Source: Microbispora hainanensis (GTDB lineage: Bacteria > Actinomycetota > Actinomycetes > Streptosporangiales > Streptosporangiaceae). From it: DNA of 64,000 nucleotides. A program made the translations under genes and the position numbers. Positions 8,263 through 16,938 of the stretch are shown here, one piece after another (positions within the stretch are counted from its first letter, which is position 1; each line of letters starts with the position of its first letter). The notes below the pieces were generated by a model. It saw only the letters and a list, made by a program, of their open reading frames with translations, made no database searches and was not told where the DNA came from. The stretch lies in assembly GCF_036186745.1 (NCBI RefSeq), contig NZ_CP108086.1, positions 6,634,001-6,698,000 of the forward strand. The letters are read 5' to 3'.

Positions 8263-8413
8263 CGCGCGGAAGTAGTGGCCCTTGTCGAGGTCGTCGATCA
8301 GCCCCGGCTGCACCGGCTGCCACCCCAGCAGTTCACGGGTCAGTGCGCTCGTCGCCGGGGAGTCGAGCCCGATCATGCCGCCCAGCCAGGAGAAGTGCTC
8401 GCCCGCCTCCAGC
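8257..8413 (-). pseudogene. NAD(P)-binding SDR/epimerase, C-terminal remnant
   Basis: Reading the minus strand, an open stretch ending in TGA gives LEAGEHFSWLGGMIGLDSPA, then TSALTRELLGWQPVQPGL and IDDLDKGHYFRAK. This is the conserved tail of the NmrA/epimerase-like SDR proteins ('ALTRELLGWxPxxPGLIxDLDxGHYF'). There is no start codon or Rossmann segment; homology breaks off at about 8413, exactly where the twin operators begin. The rest of the gene has been deleted. Confidence 0.75.
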
Positions 8414-8462
8414 AATGTCAGTGACTGCCATCAACGTAGCACCGATGTCAGTCACTGTCATC
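8414..8462. promoter_or_regulatory. Two 19-bp palindromic operators, 30 bp apart
   Basis: GATGTCAGTCACTGTCATC (8444-8462) is symmetric at 8 of 9 position pairs around its central C. A second copy at 8414-8432 (AATGTCAGTGACTGCCATC) matches it at most positions. Such doubled 19-bp sites are usual between a TetR-type repressor and the divergent oxidoreductase it controls. The SDR remnant is on one side; on the other an ATG at 8503 opens with MSRNGGQTARADTTRSL, which could be the surviving N-terminus of a TetR protein (weak). Confidence 0.6.
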
Positions 8463-8582
8463 AGCCTAGGAGCCGAGGCATGGGTCGATGGGCCCGTGAA
8501 CCATGAGCCGGAACGGCGGGCAGACGGCGCGCGCCGACACGACCCGGTCGCTATGGGGGACGGCAGACCAGGGCCGAGGGCG

Positions 8583-9026
8583 TCAGGCGACGGCCTCCGG
8601 CAGGCAGAGGCCGAGCTGGCTGAAGAGCTCCAACTGGTCGTAATAGTCGCGGTCGCTGACGATCAGCCCGTTCTCGATGGTGCACAACCCCGCGCCGCGG
8701 ACCGCGATGCGCTGGCCGGTCGCCTCCAGCATCGATCCACCGGGTAGCAGGAGCGGCCCGAGATGCGTACCGGTCATGACGTACTCGGAGACGGCCGAGA
8801 CGGCCGGATCACACGCGGGGACCTTGCACCACGGTGTGATCTGCAGATCCGGGAAGGCCTGCAGCAGGTGCTCGAAGTACCAGGCGATCTGTTCGCGTCC
8901 CTCGGCCGGGCCCACCGGCCCGACATAGACGGCGTCTCGGGCGAAATACTGCATTACCACTTCAATATCGTGATCGTTCAGAGCCGCGATCACCCGATCT
9001 TTGACCTCTCGAGCGGTGGCGATCAT
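8583..9026 (-). CDS. SnoaL-like / NTF2-fold polyketide cyclase family protein
   Basis: 147 aa: N-terminal helix KDRVIAALNDHDIEVVMQYF, then FARDAVYVGP, GREQIAWYFEHLLQAFPDLQ and a C-terminal block GAGLCTIENGLIVSDRDYYD. The pattern is the alpha+beta cone of the SnoaL/limonene-epoxide-hydrolase superfamily with the commonly conserved DYYDQLELFSQLG ending. Ligand unknown. Single gene in a patch of decayed neighbours; start ATG at 9026. Confidence 0.85.
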   Translation of the reverse strand: MIATAREVKDRVIAALNDHDIEVVMQYFARDAVYVGPVGPAEGREQIAWYFEHLLQAFPDLQITPWCKVPACDPAVSAVSEYVMTGTHLGPLLLPGGSMLEATGQRIAVRGAGLCTIENGLIVSDRDYYDQLELFSQLGLCLPEAVA

Positions 9027-9314
9027 CTTCGCTCCCCTTGAATGCGACCATCACCGGCTCCTACGACACCACGGTAACGTGGCGCCTTCTGGCGGGCCCA
9101 TACCGCCGTCGCCTGCAAGACGAACGGCAGGCTCGCGAGCCCGCGTGAGGCCGACCCGCCGTTTCTTCCGCCCGAAAGATCCCGGAGGACCTTTTCTCCC
9201 GCCCGAAATCGGCTCTAGTATCCGGAACATGACCTTGCTTCCGCTCGCTCCGCCGCGGGCGGTTCCCGGCGGCCCGCCGTCCGTCCACGCGATCCCCGCC
9301 GACCGGGAGGCCTT

Positions 9315-10289
9315 ATGACCAGGCAGTTCGCCGCCACCCGGGCCTCCGGCGAGGTGTACGCCCTCGGGGAGGGCCCCGTGTGGGACCCCGTCAGGCAGCG
9401 CCTGCTGTGGGTGGACATCAACGCGGGAGCCGTACACGAGGGACGGCTCGACCCCGAGACCGGCACGATCACCGCCACCGCCGCGCACACCTTCGGCGCG
9501 GCGGGCACCGCGGCGGGCAACACGGCGGGCAACACGGCGGGCAACACGGCGGGCAACACGGTGGGCACCGCGGCGGGCAACACGGTGGGCAACACGGTGG
9601 GCGCGGTCGCCGTATCCGCCGACGGGCAGCTCGTCGTCGCCGAGCGCGAGGTCCTCACCCGGGTCGACGCCGCGGGCCGCCGCACCGAGCTGGCCCGGGT
9701 GCTGCCGCCCGGCGCGCCGAGCCGGCTCAACGACGGCGCCGTGGACCCGGCCGGGCGCTTCCTGATCGGCAGCATGGCGCTGGACGACCGGGAGGGCCAG
9801 GAGGTGCTGGCCCGCCTCGACGGCACGGACTGCGTCCTCCTCGATGAGGACCTGACCCTGTCGAACGGCCTGGCCTGGAGCCCCGAGGGCGACCGCCTCT
9901 ACAGCATCGACAGCACGCCGCACGTGGTGTGGGAGCGTGACTACGACCCGGCCACCGGGCGGACCGGGCCGCGGCGGGAACTGTTCCGGCTCACCGGTGG
10001 CATGCCCGACGGAATGTGCGCCGACGCCGAGGGCAACCTGTGGATCGCGTTCTTCGGCGGCGGCCGGGTGGAGTGCCGCGATCCGGGCGGCCGCCTGCTC
10101 GCCGTGGTCGAGGTCGGCGCGCCCAACGTCACCTGCCCCGCCTTCGCCGGGCCGGACCTCGACGTCCTCGTCATCACCACGTCCACCAACGACGTCGATG
10201 TGGCCGAACACCCCGGGTCCGGGCACCTGTTCACCGCCCGGGTGGGCGTACGCGGCCTGGCGACGCCCTACTGGGCTCCGCCGCGATGA
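9315..10289 (+). CDS. SMP-30/gluconolactonase family lactonase
   Basis: 324 aa, ATG six bases after GGGAGG. The six-bladed propeller has all metal ligands: Glu in ALGEGPVWDP, Asn in SRLNDGAVDPAGRFLIG, Asn in LSNGLAWSPEG and Asp in GGMPDGMCADAEGNLW. The family opens sugar lactones or other lactones. Residues about 63-94 are an inserted Gly-Asn-Thr-Ala/Val repeat, encoded by a minisatellite and absent from the family pattern. It is first in an operon with a Zn-dehydrogenase and a D-lactate-type dehydrogenase, so a sugar-acid pathway is likely. Confidence 0.9.
   Translation: MTRQFAATRASGEVYALGEGPVWDPVRQRLLWVDINAGAVHEGRLDPETGTITATAAHTFGAAGTAAGNTAGNTAGNTAGNTVGTAAGNTVGNTVGAVAVSADGQLVVAEREVLTRVDAAGRRTELARVLPPGAPSRLNDGAVDPAGRFLIGSMALDDREGQEVLARLDGTDCVLLDEDLTLSNGLAWSPEGDRLYSIDSTPHVVWERDYDPATGRTGPRRELFRLTGGMPDGMCADAEGNLWIAFFGGGRVECRDPGGRLLAVVEVGAPNVTCPAFAGPDLDVLVITTSTNDVDVAEHPGSGHLFTARVGVRGLATPYWAPPR
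9501..9596 (+). repeat. 12-bp in-frame minisatellite, eight copies
   Basis: Units are GCGGGCAACACG and variants GTGGGCAACACG and G(C/T)GGGCACCGCG. They encode a run of A/V-G-N-T tetrapeptides within blade 1 of the lactonase. The unit length of 12 keeps the frame whatever the copy number. Confidence 0.9.
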
Positions 10290-10372
10290 CGAATCCTCAT
10301 CCTTCCCGAGGAGACACGACCTTGCCTCACCCCGGCATCGGCGCCGTCGCGCCCGTCCCCGGCGTCCGGTAG
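10286..10372 (+). CDS. 28-aa overlapping ORF between lactonase and dehydrogenase
   Basis: ATG overlaps the lactonase stop (ATGA) and its TAG overlaps the GTG of the dehydrogenase by one base (TAGTG). An internal TTG at 10322 sits behind GAGGAGA. The dehydrogenase has no ribosome site of its own, so reading through this ORF could deliver ribosomes to it by coupling. It might instead be the fused ends of a deleted gene. No family recognised. Confidence 0.4.
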   Translation: MTNPHPSRGDTTLPHPGIGAVAPVPGVR

Positions 10373-11385
10373 TGCGGGCACTGGTCATCACCGGCCCCGG
10401 CAGGGCCGAGGTCGTGGACGTCGAACCACCGGTCGCCGCGCCCGGGCAGGTGGTCGTCGACGTCGAGCGGGTCGGCGTCTGCGGCACCGACGTGGAGCTG
10501 TTCACCGGCGAGATGAGCTATCTGCACTCCGGCCACGCCTGGTATCCGCTGCGTCCGGGCCACGAGTGGTGCGGCGTCGTCACGGCACTCGGGGACGGCG
10601 TCGACCCCGGCTGGCTGGGCCGCCGGGTCACGGGCGACACCATGCTGGGCTGCGGGCGCTGCCGCTTCTGCGGTGACGGGCTGCAGCACGTCTGTCCCGA
10701 CCGGGCGGAGATCGGCATCCGCCGGGGCTTCCCGGGGGCGCTGGCCGAGCGGCTCGCCGTACCGGCGGGGGCGCTGCACGCGCTGCCCGAGACGATCGAC
10801 GCGACGCTGGGCGCGCTGGTCGAACCCGGCGGCAGCGCCCTGCGCGCCGTACGTGGGGCCGCCGTGCACCCCGGCGACCGGCTGCTGGTGCTGGGCACGG
10901 GCACGATCGGCCTGCTGGTCGCGCTGCTCGCGCGGGCCAGGGGCGCCGACGTGCACCTGATGGGCCGCGACGAGCCCACGCTCCGGCCGGCCCGCGACCT
11001 CGGCTTCGCGGGCGCGTGGACCCGCGCGTCACTGCCGTCACTACGGTGGGACGCCGTGGTCGACGCGTCCAACGCGGCGGACCTGCCGGCGCTCGCGCTC
11101 GACCTGGTCAGGCCCGCGGGCCGGGTAGTCTATGTCGGTCTCGCGGGGTCTCCCAGCCGCATCGACACCCGCGACCTCGCGCTCAGGGACGTCACCGCCG
11201 TCGGCGTGCTCAGCGGATCGGCCGGTCTGGCCGGGACCATCGAGGCGTACGCGGACGGGTCGGTCGACGCCCGCCCGCTCGTGGCCGCCACCGTCGGCCT
11301 GGACGACGCCGCCGGTGTGCTGGCGGGGCGCCGCCCGGCCGGCGCGGGCCCGGGCCCGAAGATCCACATCGACCCTCGGCGATAG
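10372..11385 (+). CDS. Zinc-dependent medium-chain alcohol/polyol dehydrogenase
   Basis: 337 aa, GTG start. The catalytic zinc site is GVCGTDVELF (Cys) and RPGHEWCGVV (His-Glu). The structural zinc loop has four Cys in CGRCRFCGDGLQHVC. The NAD-binding glycine motif is VLGTGTIGLLVALLA. It resembles the threonine/sorbitol/galactitol-dehydrogenase-like subgroup. Given the lactonase before and the FAD/Fe-S dehydrogenase after, it probably oxidises a sugar or sugar acid. The exact substrate cannot be read from sequence. Confidence 0.88.
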   Translation: MRALVITGPGRAEVVDVEPPVAAPGQVVVDVERVGVCGTDVELFTGEMSYLHSGHAWYPLRPGHEWCGVVTALGDGVDPGWLGRRVTGDTMLGCGRCRFCGDGLQHVCPDRAEIGIRRGFPGALAERLAVPAGALHALPETIDATLGALVEPGGSALRAVRGAAVHPGDRLLVLGTGTIGLLVALLARARGADVHLMGRDEPTLRPARDLGFAGAWTRASLPSLRWDAVVDASNAADLPALALDLVRPAGRVVYVGLAGSPSRIDTRDLALRDVTAVGVLSGSAGLAGTIEAYADGSVDARPLVAATVGLDDAAGVLAGRRPAGAGPGPKIHIDPRR

Positions 11386-11424
11386 AGGGGGCGCAGCGCC
11401 GCCCCGGACGGAAGCGTTCACATC

Positions 11425-14268
11425 ATGAGCCTCATCCACGTGGATCCCCCCCACCGCATCGCCCCGGCGGACCCCGCCGTGCTGGCGGCGGTGGAGGCCG
11501 CCGTGCCGGCGATCACCCGGTCCCGGGTGAGCGACCGGCTGGGCATGGCCCACGACGCCTCGCACTACCTGCTGACGCCGCAGGCGGTCGTGGTGCCGGA
11601 AAGCGCCGCGCAGGTGGCGGCGCTGATGCGGGCCGGGTTGCCGCTGACCTTCCGCTCCGGCGGCACCAGCCTGTCCGGGCAGGGCGTCACGAGTCATCTG
11701 CTCGTCGACACCCGCCGCCACTTCAGGGGTGTCGAGGTGCTCGACGGCGGTGAGCGGGTGCGGGTGCAGCCCGGCGCCGTGCTGCGGCAGGTCAACGCCC
11801 GTCTGGCCGCGTACGGCCGCAGGCTGGGCCCCGACCCGGCCAGCGAGTCGGCGTGCACGATCGGCGGGGTCGTCGCCAACAACTCCAGCGGCATGACCTG
11901 CGGCACCCACGCCAACACCTATCGGACGCTGGAGTCGATGACGCTGGTGCTGCCCAGCGGCACCGTGATCGACACCGGCGCGCCCGACGCCGACGCGCGC
12001 CTGCACGCCCTCGAACCCGACCTGGCCCAGGGGCTGGAACGGCTGCGCGACCGGATCCGCGGCAATCCGGACTCCGTACGCCGGGTCAAGGCGCAGTTCT
12101 CCATCAAGAACACCATGGGCTACGGCCTGAACAGCTTCCTCGATCACGACAGCCCGGCGCAGATCCTCGCCCACCTGGTCATCGGCAGTGAGGGCACGCT
12201 GGCGTTCGTCGCGGAGGCCGTGCTGCGGACGGTGCCGCTGCACCGCCTCGCCACGACCGGCCTGATCGTCTTCCCGACGCTGCGGGAGGCGATGGCCGCC
12301 GTGCCGGAGATCGTCACGGCCGGGCCCGCCGCCATCGAACTGCTCGACGCCGAATCGCTGCGGGTGGCCGCGACCGACCCGGGCGCCGACGACGTCCTGC
12401 GCACGCTGGAGGTGCGCGATCACGCGGCGCTGCTGGTGGAGTGGCAGGAGTCCGACCCCGAGCTGCTCGCCCGGCGCGAGCGGGAGGCCGGGCAGGTCTT
12501 CGCCGGGATGGATCTCGCCGCTCCGGCCCGGCTCAGCGGCGACAGCGCCGGCCGCGCGGCCCTGTGGCGCATCCGCAAGAACCTGTACGCCTCGGTCGCC
12601 GGGGCCCGGCCGTCCGGCACCACCGCGCTGCTGGAGGACGTCGCCGTCCCGGTGCCCACGCTGGCCGATCTCTGCGACGAGCTGTCCGAGCTGTTCGACC
12701 GCTACCGCTACGAGCGCAGCGTGATCTTCGGACACGCCAAGGACGGCAACCTGCACTTCATGCTCAACGAGCGCTTCGGCACCGATCTGGGGCGCTACGC
12801 CGACTTCACCGAAGACCTGGTGGACGCCGTGCTGTCGCGTGGCGGCACGCTCAAGGCCGAGCACGGCACCGGCCGGGTCATGGCCCCCTTCGTACGCCGC
12901 CAGTACGGCGAGGAGCTGTTCGAGGTGATGCGGGAGGTCAAACGGCTGTGCGACCCCGGCGGCACGCTCAACCCCGGCGTCGTGCTCACCGACGACCCCG
13001 AGGCGCACCTGCGTGACCTAAAGCCCGTCGCCACCGTCGAGCCCGAGGTCGACCGGTGCGTGGAGTGCGGCTACTGCGAACCGGTCTGCCCCAGCCGCGA
13101 CCTGACCACCACACCGCGCCAGCGCATCGTGCTGCGCCGCGAGCTGGCCGCGGCCGAAGCGGCCGGCGACCACGCCCTCGCCCGGCAGCTTGAGGAGGAG
13201 TACGGCTACGACGCCATCGACACCTGCGCCGTGGACGGCATGTGCGCCACCGCCTGCCCCGTCCTGATCAACACCGGCGACCTCACCAAACGCCTGCGCG
13301 CCGAGCGGCACGGCCGCACCGCGCGGGCGGGCTGGAAGTCCGCAGCGAAGCACTGGGACGCGGTGACCCGGGCCATGGACCTCGCGATGGACATCGCCGC
13401 CGCGTCCCCGGCCCGGCTCGCCGAGGGCGCCGGCCGGGCCGCCCGCGCCGTCGTGAGCCCGGACGCCGTTCCCCAGTGGAGCCGCGACCTGCCGCGCGGC
13501 GGCACGCCCCGGCGCGCGGCGCCGCATCGCGAGGCCGACGCCGTCTACGTGCCGTCGTGCCTGAACACCATGTTCGCCCCCGCCGACGGCGGGCCCGGCG
13601 TCATGGCCGCGCTGCTGCGGCTGGCCGAGCGGGCCGGCCTGCGGCTGCACGTGCCGGAGGGCGTCGGCAGCCTGTGCTGCGGCACCCCGTGGTCCTCGAA
13701 GGGCTTCGGCGACGGCTATGAGGTCATGCGCCGCCGGGTGCGCGATGCGCTCCTGACCGCGACCGACGGCGGCAGGCTTCCGGTCGTCAGCGACGCCGCC
13801 TCGTGCACGGAGGGGTTCGAACGGCTGACCGCCGCGGGGTCCGGACCGGCCACCGGCGCGGCCTCGCCCGCCGTCCGGGTGCTCGACGCGGTGACCTTCG
13901 TGGCCGACCACGTGCTGCCGCGGCTGCCGCAGCCGCCGGAGGACCGCCGGCTGGCCTCGCTGGCCCTCCACCCGACCTGCTCGTCCACCCGGCTCGGTCT
14001 CGACGCGGCCATCGCCAAGATCGCCGGCGTGGTCGCGAAGCGGGTCGTCGTCCCGGACGGCTGGCAGTGCTGCGCCTTCGCCGGCGACCGTGGGCTGCTG
14101 CATCCCGAGCTGACCGCCTCCGCCACCCGCGCCGAGGCCGCCTCGGTGGCCGAGGGCGGCTTCGCCGCGCACGCGTCGGTCAACCGTACGTGCGAGATCG
14201 GCATGACCCGCGCCACCGGGAAGACGTATCACCACCTGCTCGAACTGCTCGACACGATCACCGCTTGA
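11425..14268 (+). CDS. FAD-linked / 4Fe-4S D-lactate (D-2-hydroxyacid) dehydrogenase fusion
   Basis: 947 aa, three modules. Residues 1-530: FAD-binding type 4 oxidase with LTFRSGGTSLSGQG and SACTIGGVVANNSSGM, then the cap with GHAKDGNLHFM and LKAEHGTGRVMAP. Residues about 535-620: two cysteine clusters CVECGYCEPVCP and CAVDGMCATACP for [4Fe-4S] centres. Residues 700-945: two CCG domains (SLCCGTPWSSKGF and WQCCAFAGDRG) like heterodisulfide reductase/GlpC. This is the YdiJ/Dld-II architecture that sends electrons from D-2-hydroxyacids to the quinone pool. In sugar operons such enzymes often handle D-lactate from deoxysugar breakdown (inference). Start at ATG 11425. Confidence 0.9.
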   Translation: MSLIHVDPPHRIAPADPAVLAAVEAAVPAITRSRVSDRLGMAHDASHYLLTPQAVVVPESAAQVAALMRAGLPLTFRSGGTSLSGQGVTSHLLVDTRRHFRGVEVLDGGERVRVQPGAVLRQVNARLAAYGRRLGPDPASESACTIGGVVANNSSGMTCGTHANTYRTLESMTLVLPSGTVIDTGAPDADARLHALEPDLAQGLERLRDRIRGNPDSVRRVKAQFSIKNTMGYGLNSFLDHDSPAQILAHLVIGSEGTLAFVAEAVLRTVPLHRLATTGLIVFPTLREAMAAVPEIVTAGPAAIELLDAESLRVAATDPGADDVLRTLEVRDHAALLVEWQESDPELLARREREAGQVFAGMDLAAPARLSGDSAGRAALWRIRKNLYASVAGARPSGTTALLEDVAVPVPTLADLCDELSELFDRYRYERSVIFGHAKDGNLHFMLNERFGTDLGRYADFTEDLVDAVLSRGGTLKAEHGTGRVMAPFVRRQYGEELFEVMREVKRLCDPGGTLNPGVVLTDDPEAHLRDLKPVATVEPEVDRCVECGYCEPVCPSRDLTTTPRQRIVLRRELAAAEAAGDHALARQLEEEYGYDAIDTCAVDGMCATACPVLINTGDLTKRLRAERHGRTARAGWKSAAKHWDAVTRAMDLAMDIAAASPARLAEGAGRAARAVVSPDAVPQWSRDLPRGGTPRRAAPHREADAVYVPSCLNTMFAPADGGPGVMAALLRLAERAGLRLHVPEGVGSLCCGTPWSSKGFGDGYEVMRRRVRDALLTATDGGRLPVVSDAASCTEGFERLTAAGSGPATGAASPAVRVLDAVTFVADHVLPRLPQPPEDRRLASLALHPTCSSTRLGLDAAIAKIAGVVAKRVVVPDGWQCCAFAGDRGLLHPELTASATRAEAASVAEGGFAAHASVNRTCEIGMTRATGKTYHHLLELLDTITA

Positions 14269-14373
14269 GGGCGCTGAGGCCGTCTCCTGCCGAGGGCCCC
14301 GGACACCGGGGTCGCCCGCCGGGCGAGTATCGTCGCGGCCGGACATAACACACCAGATCGGACGGGAGTGTCG

Positions 14374-14799
14374 ATGAAGTTCATGAAGGCCCGGGAGGTG
14401 CCGGGGCGGGTGGCCACGGGTGCGTACATCCTGCACTCCGGCCTGGAGAAGTGGAAGGGCGGCGACGAACAGGCCGCCGGGCTCCACGGCACGGCCGCCA
14501 ACGCCTTTCCGTTCCTGAAGAACATCCCGCCGCGCCGGTTCCTCAAACTGCTGTCCGCGGCCGAGATCGCGACGGGCGTGGCTCTCCTGACGCCGTTCGT
14601 GCCCGCCGCGCTCGCCGGAGCCGCGCTCACCGGATTCTCCGGCAGCCTGGTCGCGCTCTACCTGCGTACGCCCGCGCTGCACAAGCCCGGCAGCATCTGG
14701 CCGACCCCGGCGGGCATCGGCATCAGCAAGGACGTGTGGATGCTGGGCGTCGGGCTCGGGCTGCTCGCCGACGCCGCGACCCGGCGGCGCGACGGCTGA
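14374..14799 (+). CDS. DoxX-like integral membrane protein
   Basis: 141 aa with four membrane helices; the first block VPGRVATGAYILHSGLEKWK and later RRFLKLLSAAEIATGVALLT match DoxX-type proteins. ATG 14374 follows GACGGGAG at proper spacing; the in-frame GTG at 14368 overlaps that site. DoxX proteins are linked to thiol/oxidative stress in actinobacteria, where they partner with SodA/SseA; no such gene is adjacent. Single gene. Confidence 0.82.
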   Translation: MKFMKAREVPGRVATGAYILHSGLEKWKGGDEQAAGLHGTAANAFPFLKNIPPRRFLKLLSAAEIATGVALLTPFVPAALAGAALTGFSGSLVALYLRTPALHKPGSIWPTPAGIGISKDVWMLGVGLGLLADAATRRRDG

Positions 14800-14822
14800 C
14801 CCGCCGCCCTCGGGGAAGCGCG

Positions 14823-15017
14823 TCAGAGCGCTCGCAGCGCGCGCCGCAGACGACTCACCAGCGTGAGGGGCTCGTCCTCCTCCGGCGCGGCGTCGTCGTC
14901 CGGCAGGTCGTACCAGTGCGTGTCGCCCGGGAACGGGTCCGGCTCCGCACCGGGCTCGTCCCCGGCGGCAGCGTCGTCCGGTGCCTCGAACGGCGGGAAC
15001 TGCTCGGAAACGGCCAC
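14823..15017 (-). CDS. Small acidic hypothetical protein
   Basis: 64 aa from GTG 15017: SEQFPPFEAPDD, an Asp/Glu/Ala-rich middle (GDTHWYDLPDDDAAPEEDEP) and a basic ending LTLVSRLRRALRAL. The start has GAGGAC ten bases upstream. Highly acidic with a basic amphipathic tail; family not recognised. A longer start at 15092 is possible, but the extra residues look non-coding. Confidence 0.55.
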   Translation of the reverse strand: MAVSEQFPPFEAPDDAAAGDEPGAEPDPFPGDTHWYDLPDDDAAPEEDEPLTLVSRLRRALRAL

Positions 15018-15128
15018 TGGTACGGTCCTCACGATGAAGCGGGCACGTCCCGGGGGACGCCTGCGAGAACTGTACGCGTAGCTTCTGGACAACTGCCCCG
15101 GTTCGTCCCCTCCGATGTTCGTCCCTGG

Positions 15129-15671
15129 CTACAGAAGATCCGCCGGGCGGGTATGGAGGATGCGGGCCAGCAGGGCGGTCATCTGCTCGCGCTCCGCGGG
15201 GCCGAGGCAGGCGAACCACTCCCGCTCCCTGCGGGTCTGCTCGGCGAATGCCTCACGCACGGCCGCCTCGCCCGCCTCGGTCAGCGCGACGACCACCGCG
15301 CGGCCGTCGTCGGGCACCGGTCGCCGTTCGACCAGGCCGCCGCGTTCGAGGGTGTTGACGGCGTTGGTCACCGCGGACCTCGACATGGCGGAGATCTCGG
15401 CGAGCCGTACGGGCTGGGTGGGGCCGAGCAGCCAGAGCTTGAACATCAGCCGGAAACCGGGCAGCGTCAGACCGCGCGGCCGGTGGATACGGGTCTCCAG
15501 GTCGGTGACCAGCACGTAGGCGAGCTGGAGCAGGTGATAGGCCAGCGCGAACGCCTCCGCGTCGGCCGGAGGCGACATCTCCGCCAGGCGCTCGCGCGCG
15601 TAGGCGGCGTACCGCAGGTCGGGTGGCGTGGCCGCGCCGGAATCCGGCCGGATGCCGGGCTCGCTGTCCAT
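15129..15671 (-). CDS. MarR family transcriptional regulator
   Basis: 180 aa: helical N-terminal dimer region, HTH in RLAEISAMSRSAVTNAVNTL, then ERGGLVERRPVPDDGRAVVV with the DxR wing typical of MarR, and a C-terminal helix EREQMTALLARIL. It is divergent from the FAD monooxygenase operon (85 bp between starts), which makes that operon the likely target and an aromatic compound the likely ligand (inference). No clean long palindrome was seen in the gap. Confidence 0.88.
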   Translation of the reverse strand: MDSEPGIRPDSGAATPPDLRYAAYARERLAEMSPPADAEAFALAYHLLQLAYVLVTDLETRIHRPRGLTLPGFRLMFKLWLLGPTQPVRLAEISAMSRSAVTNAVNTLERGGLVERRPVPDDGRAVVVALTEAGEAAVREAFAEQTRREREWFACLGPAEREQMTALLARILHTRPADLL

Positions 15672-15756
15672 CGGTCAAGTCTTGCGCAGCCGCAGGAGTG
15701 CCGTGAATATTGTTTCGGCCATAACGACTTCTCCTCATTTCTCCCCGGAGGCCCAC

Positions 15757-16938
15757 GTGCGCATCGTCATCGCCGGAGCAGGCATCGGCGGGCTGACCGC
15801 CGCGCTCAGCCTGCACGCGGCCGGGTTCGAAGACGTGACCGTGCACGAGGCCGCCCCCGAGATCCGGCCGCTGGGCGTCGGGATCAACCTCCTCCCCCAC
15901 GCCGTACGGGAGCTGACCGAGCTGGGGCTGGCCGACCGGCTGGCGGAGATCGGCGTGGCCACGGCCGAACTGGCCTACTTCAACCGCTACGGCACGCCGA
16001 TCTGGTCCGAGCCCCGGGGACTGGCCGCGGGCTACGCCTGGCCGCAATACTCCGTCCATCGCGGGACGCTCCAGATGCTCCTGCTGGAGGCGGTCGTCGA
16101 GCGGCTCGGCCCGGACTCCGTGCGGAGTGGCAGCAGGATCACCGGTCCCGGCGACGAGGACCTGCTGATCGGCGCGGACGGAATCCACTCGGCCGTGCGC
16201 GCCCATCTCTACCCCGATGAGGGTCCGCCGCCGTGGAACGGCCTGGTCCTGTGGCGGGGCGTCACCTACGGCGAGCCGTTCCTCACCGGCCGGTCCATGA
16301 TCATGGCCGGTGACGGCACGCAGAAGTTCGTCGCCTACCCCATCGAGACCGGCGAACGCACACTGATCAACTGGATCGCGGAGCGGCCGCTGGACGGCGA
16401 GGCCCCCGACCGGGGGAACTGGAACCGCCCGGCCGACCTGACCGAGATCGGCAGGCACTTCGCCGACTGGCGCTTCGACTGGCTCGACGTGCCCGGGATC
16501 ATCGCCGGGGCCGAGACCGCGTACGAGTACCCGATGGTCGACCGCGACCCCCTGCCCCGCTGGACCTTCGACGGCATCACGCTCCTCGGCGACGCGGCGC
16601 ACGCCATGTATCCGATCGGCTCCAACGGCGCCTCCCAGGCGATCATCGACGCCCGCGTGCTGGCGTACGCCCTCGCCCAGGGCGACCTGGCGGCGTACGA
16701 GGAGCTGCGCCGGCCGGCCACCACGGCGCTTCAGCTGTCCAACCGCGAGATGGGCCCGGAGGTCGTCATGAAGCTCGCCCACGAGCGGGCGCCCGAAGGG
16801 TTCGACGACATCGAGCAGGTCATCCCCCACGAGGAGCGGGCGGAGATCGCCGCCTCCTACAAGCGGACCGCCGGATTCGACCCCGCCTCGCTCAGCGAAC
16901 GCCCCTCGTGGAGCGTAGATCGGAGTGCCACCTCGTGA
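15757..16938 (+). CDS. FAD-dependent aromatic monooxygenase (salicylate/PHBH-type)
   Basis: 393 aa, GTG six bases after CCGGAGG. FAD dinucleotide fold at the start (RIVIAGAGIGGLTAALSLH), the second FAD/NADPH motif around LLIGADGIHSAV, and the third FAD motif GITLLGDAAHAMYPIGSNGA. Between residues 125 and 140 the loop VRSGSRITGPGDEDLLIG is about 20 residues shorter than in typical members, where an 'ADG' strand pair is expected; possible small deletion, still in frame. First gene of a three-gene operon overlapping the next by GTGA. Confidence 0.9.
   Translation: MRIVIAGAGIGGLTAALSLHAAGFEDVTVHEAAPEIRPLGVGINLLPHAVRELTELGLADRLAEIGVATAELAYFNRYGTPIWSEPRGLAAGYAWPQYSVHRGTLQMLLLEAVVERLGPDSVRSGSRITGPGDEDLLIGADGIHSAVRAHLYPDEGPPPWNGLVLWRGVTYGEPFLTGRSMIMAGDGTQKFVAYPIETGERTLINWIAERPLDGEAPDRGNWNRPADLTEIGRHFADWRFDWLDVPGIIAGAETAYEYPMVDRDPLPRWTFDGITLLGDAAHAMYPIGSNGASQAIIDARVLAYALAQGDLAAYEELRRPATTALQLSNREMGPEVVMKLAHERAPEGFDDIEQVIPHEERAEIAASYKRTAGFDPASLSERPSWSVDRSATS

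Noticed and set aside
13018..15219. 733-aa open frame on the minus strand
   Set aside because: Antisense to the FAD/Fe-S dehydrogenase and DoxX genes; Arg/Gly/Ala-rich composition typical of shadow frames in GC-rich DNA, with no motif.
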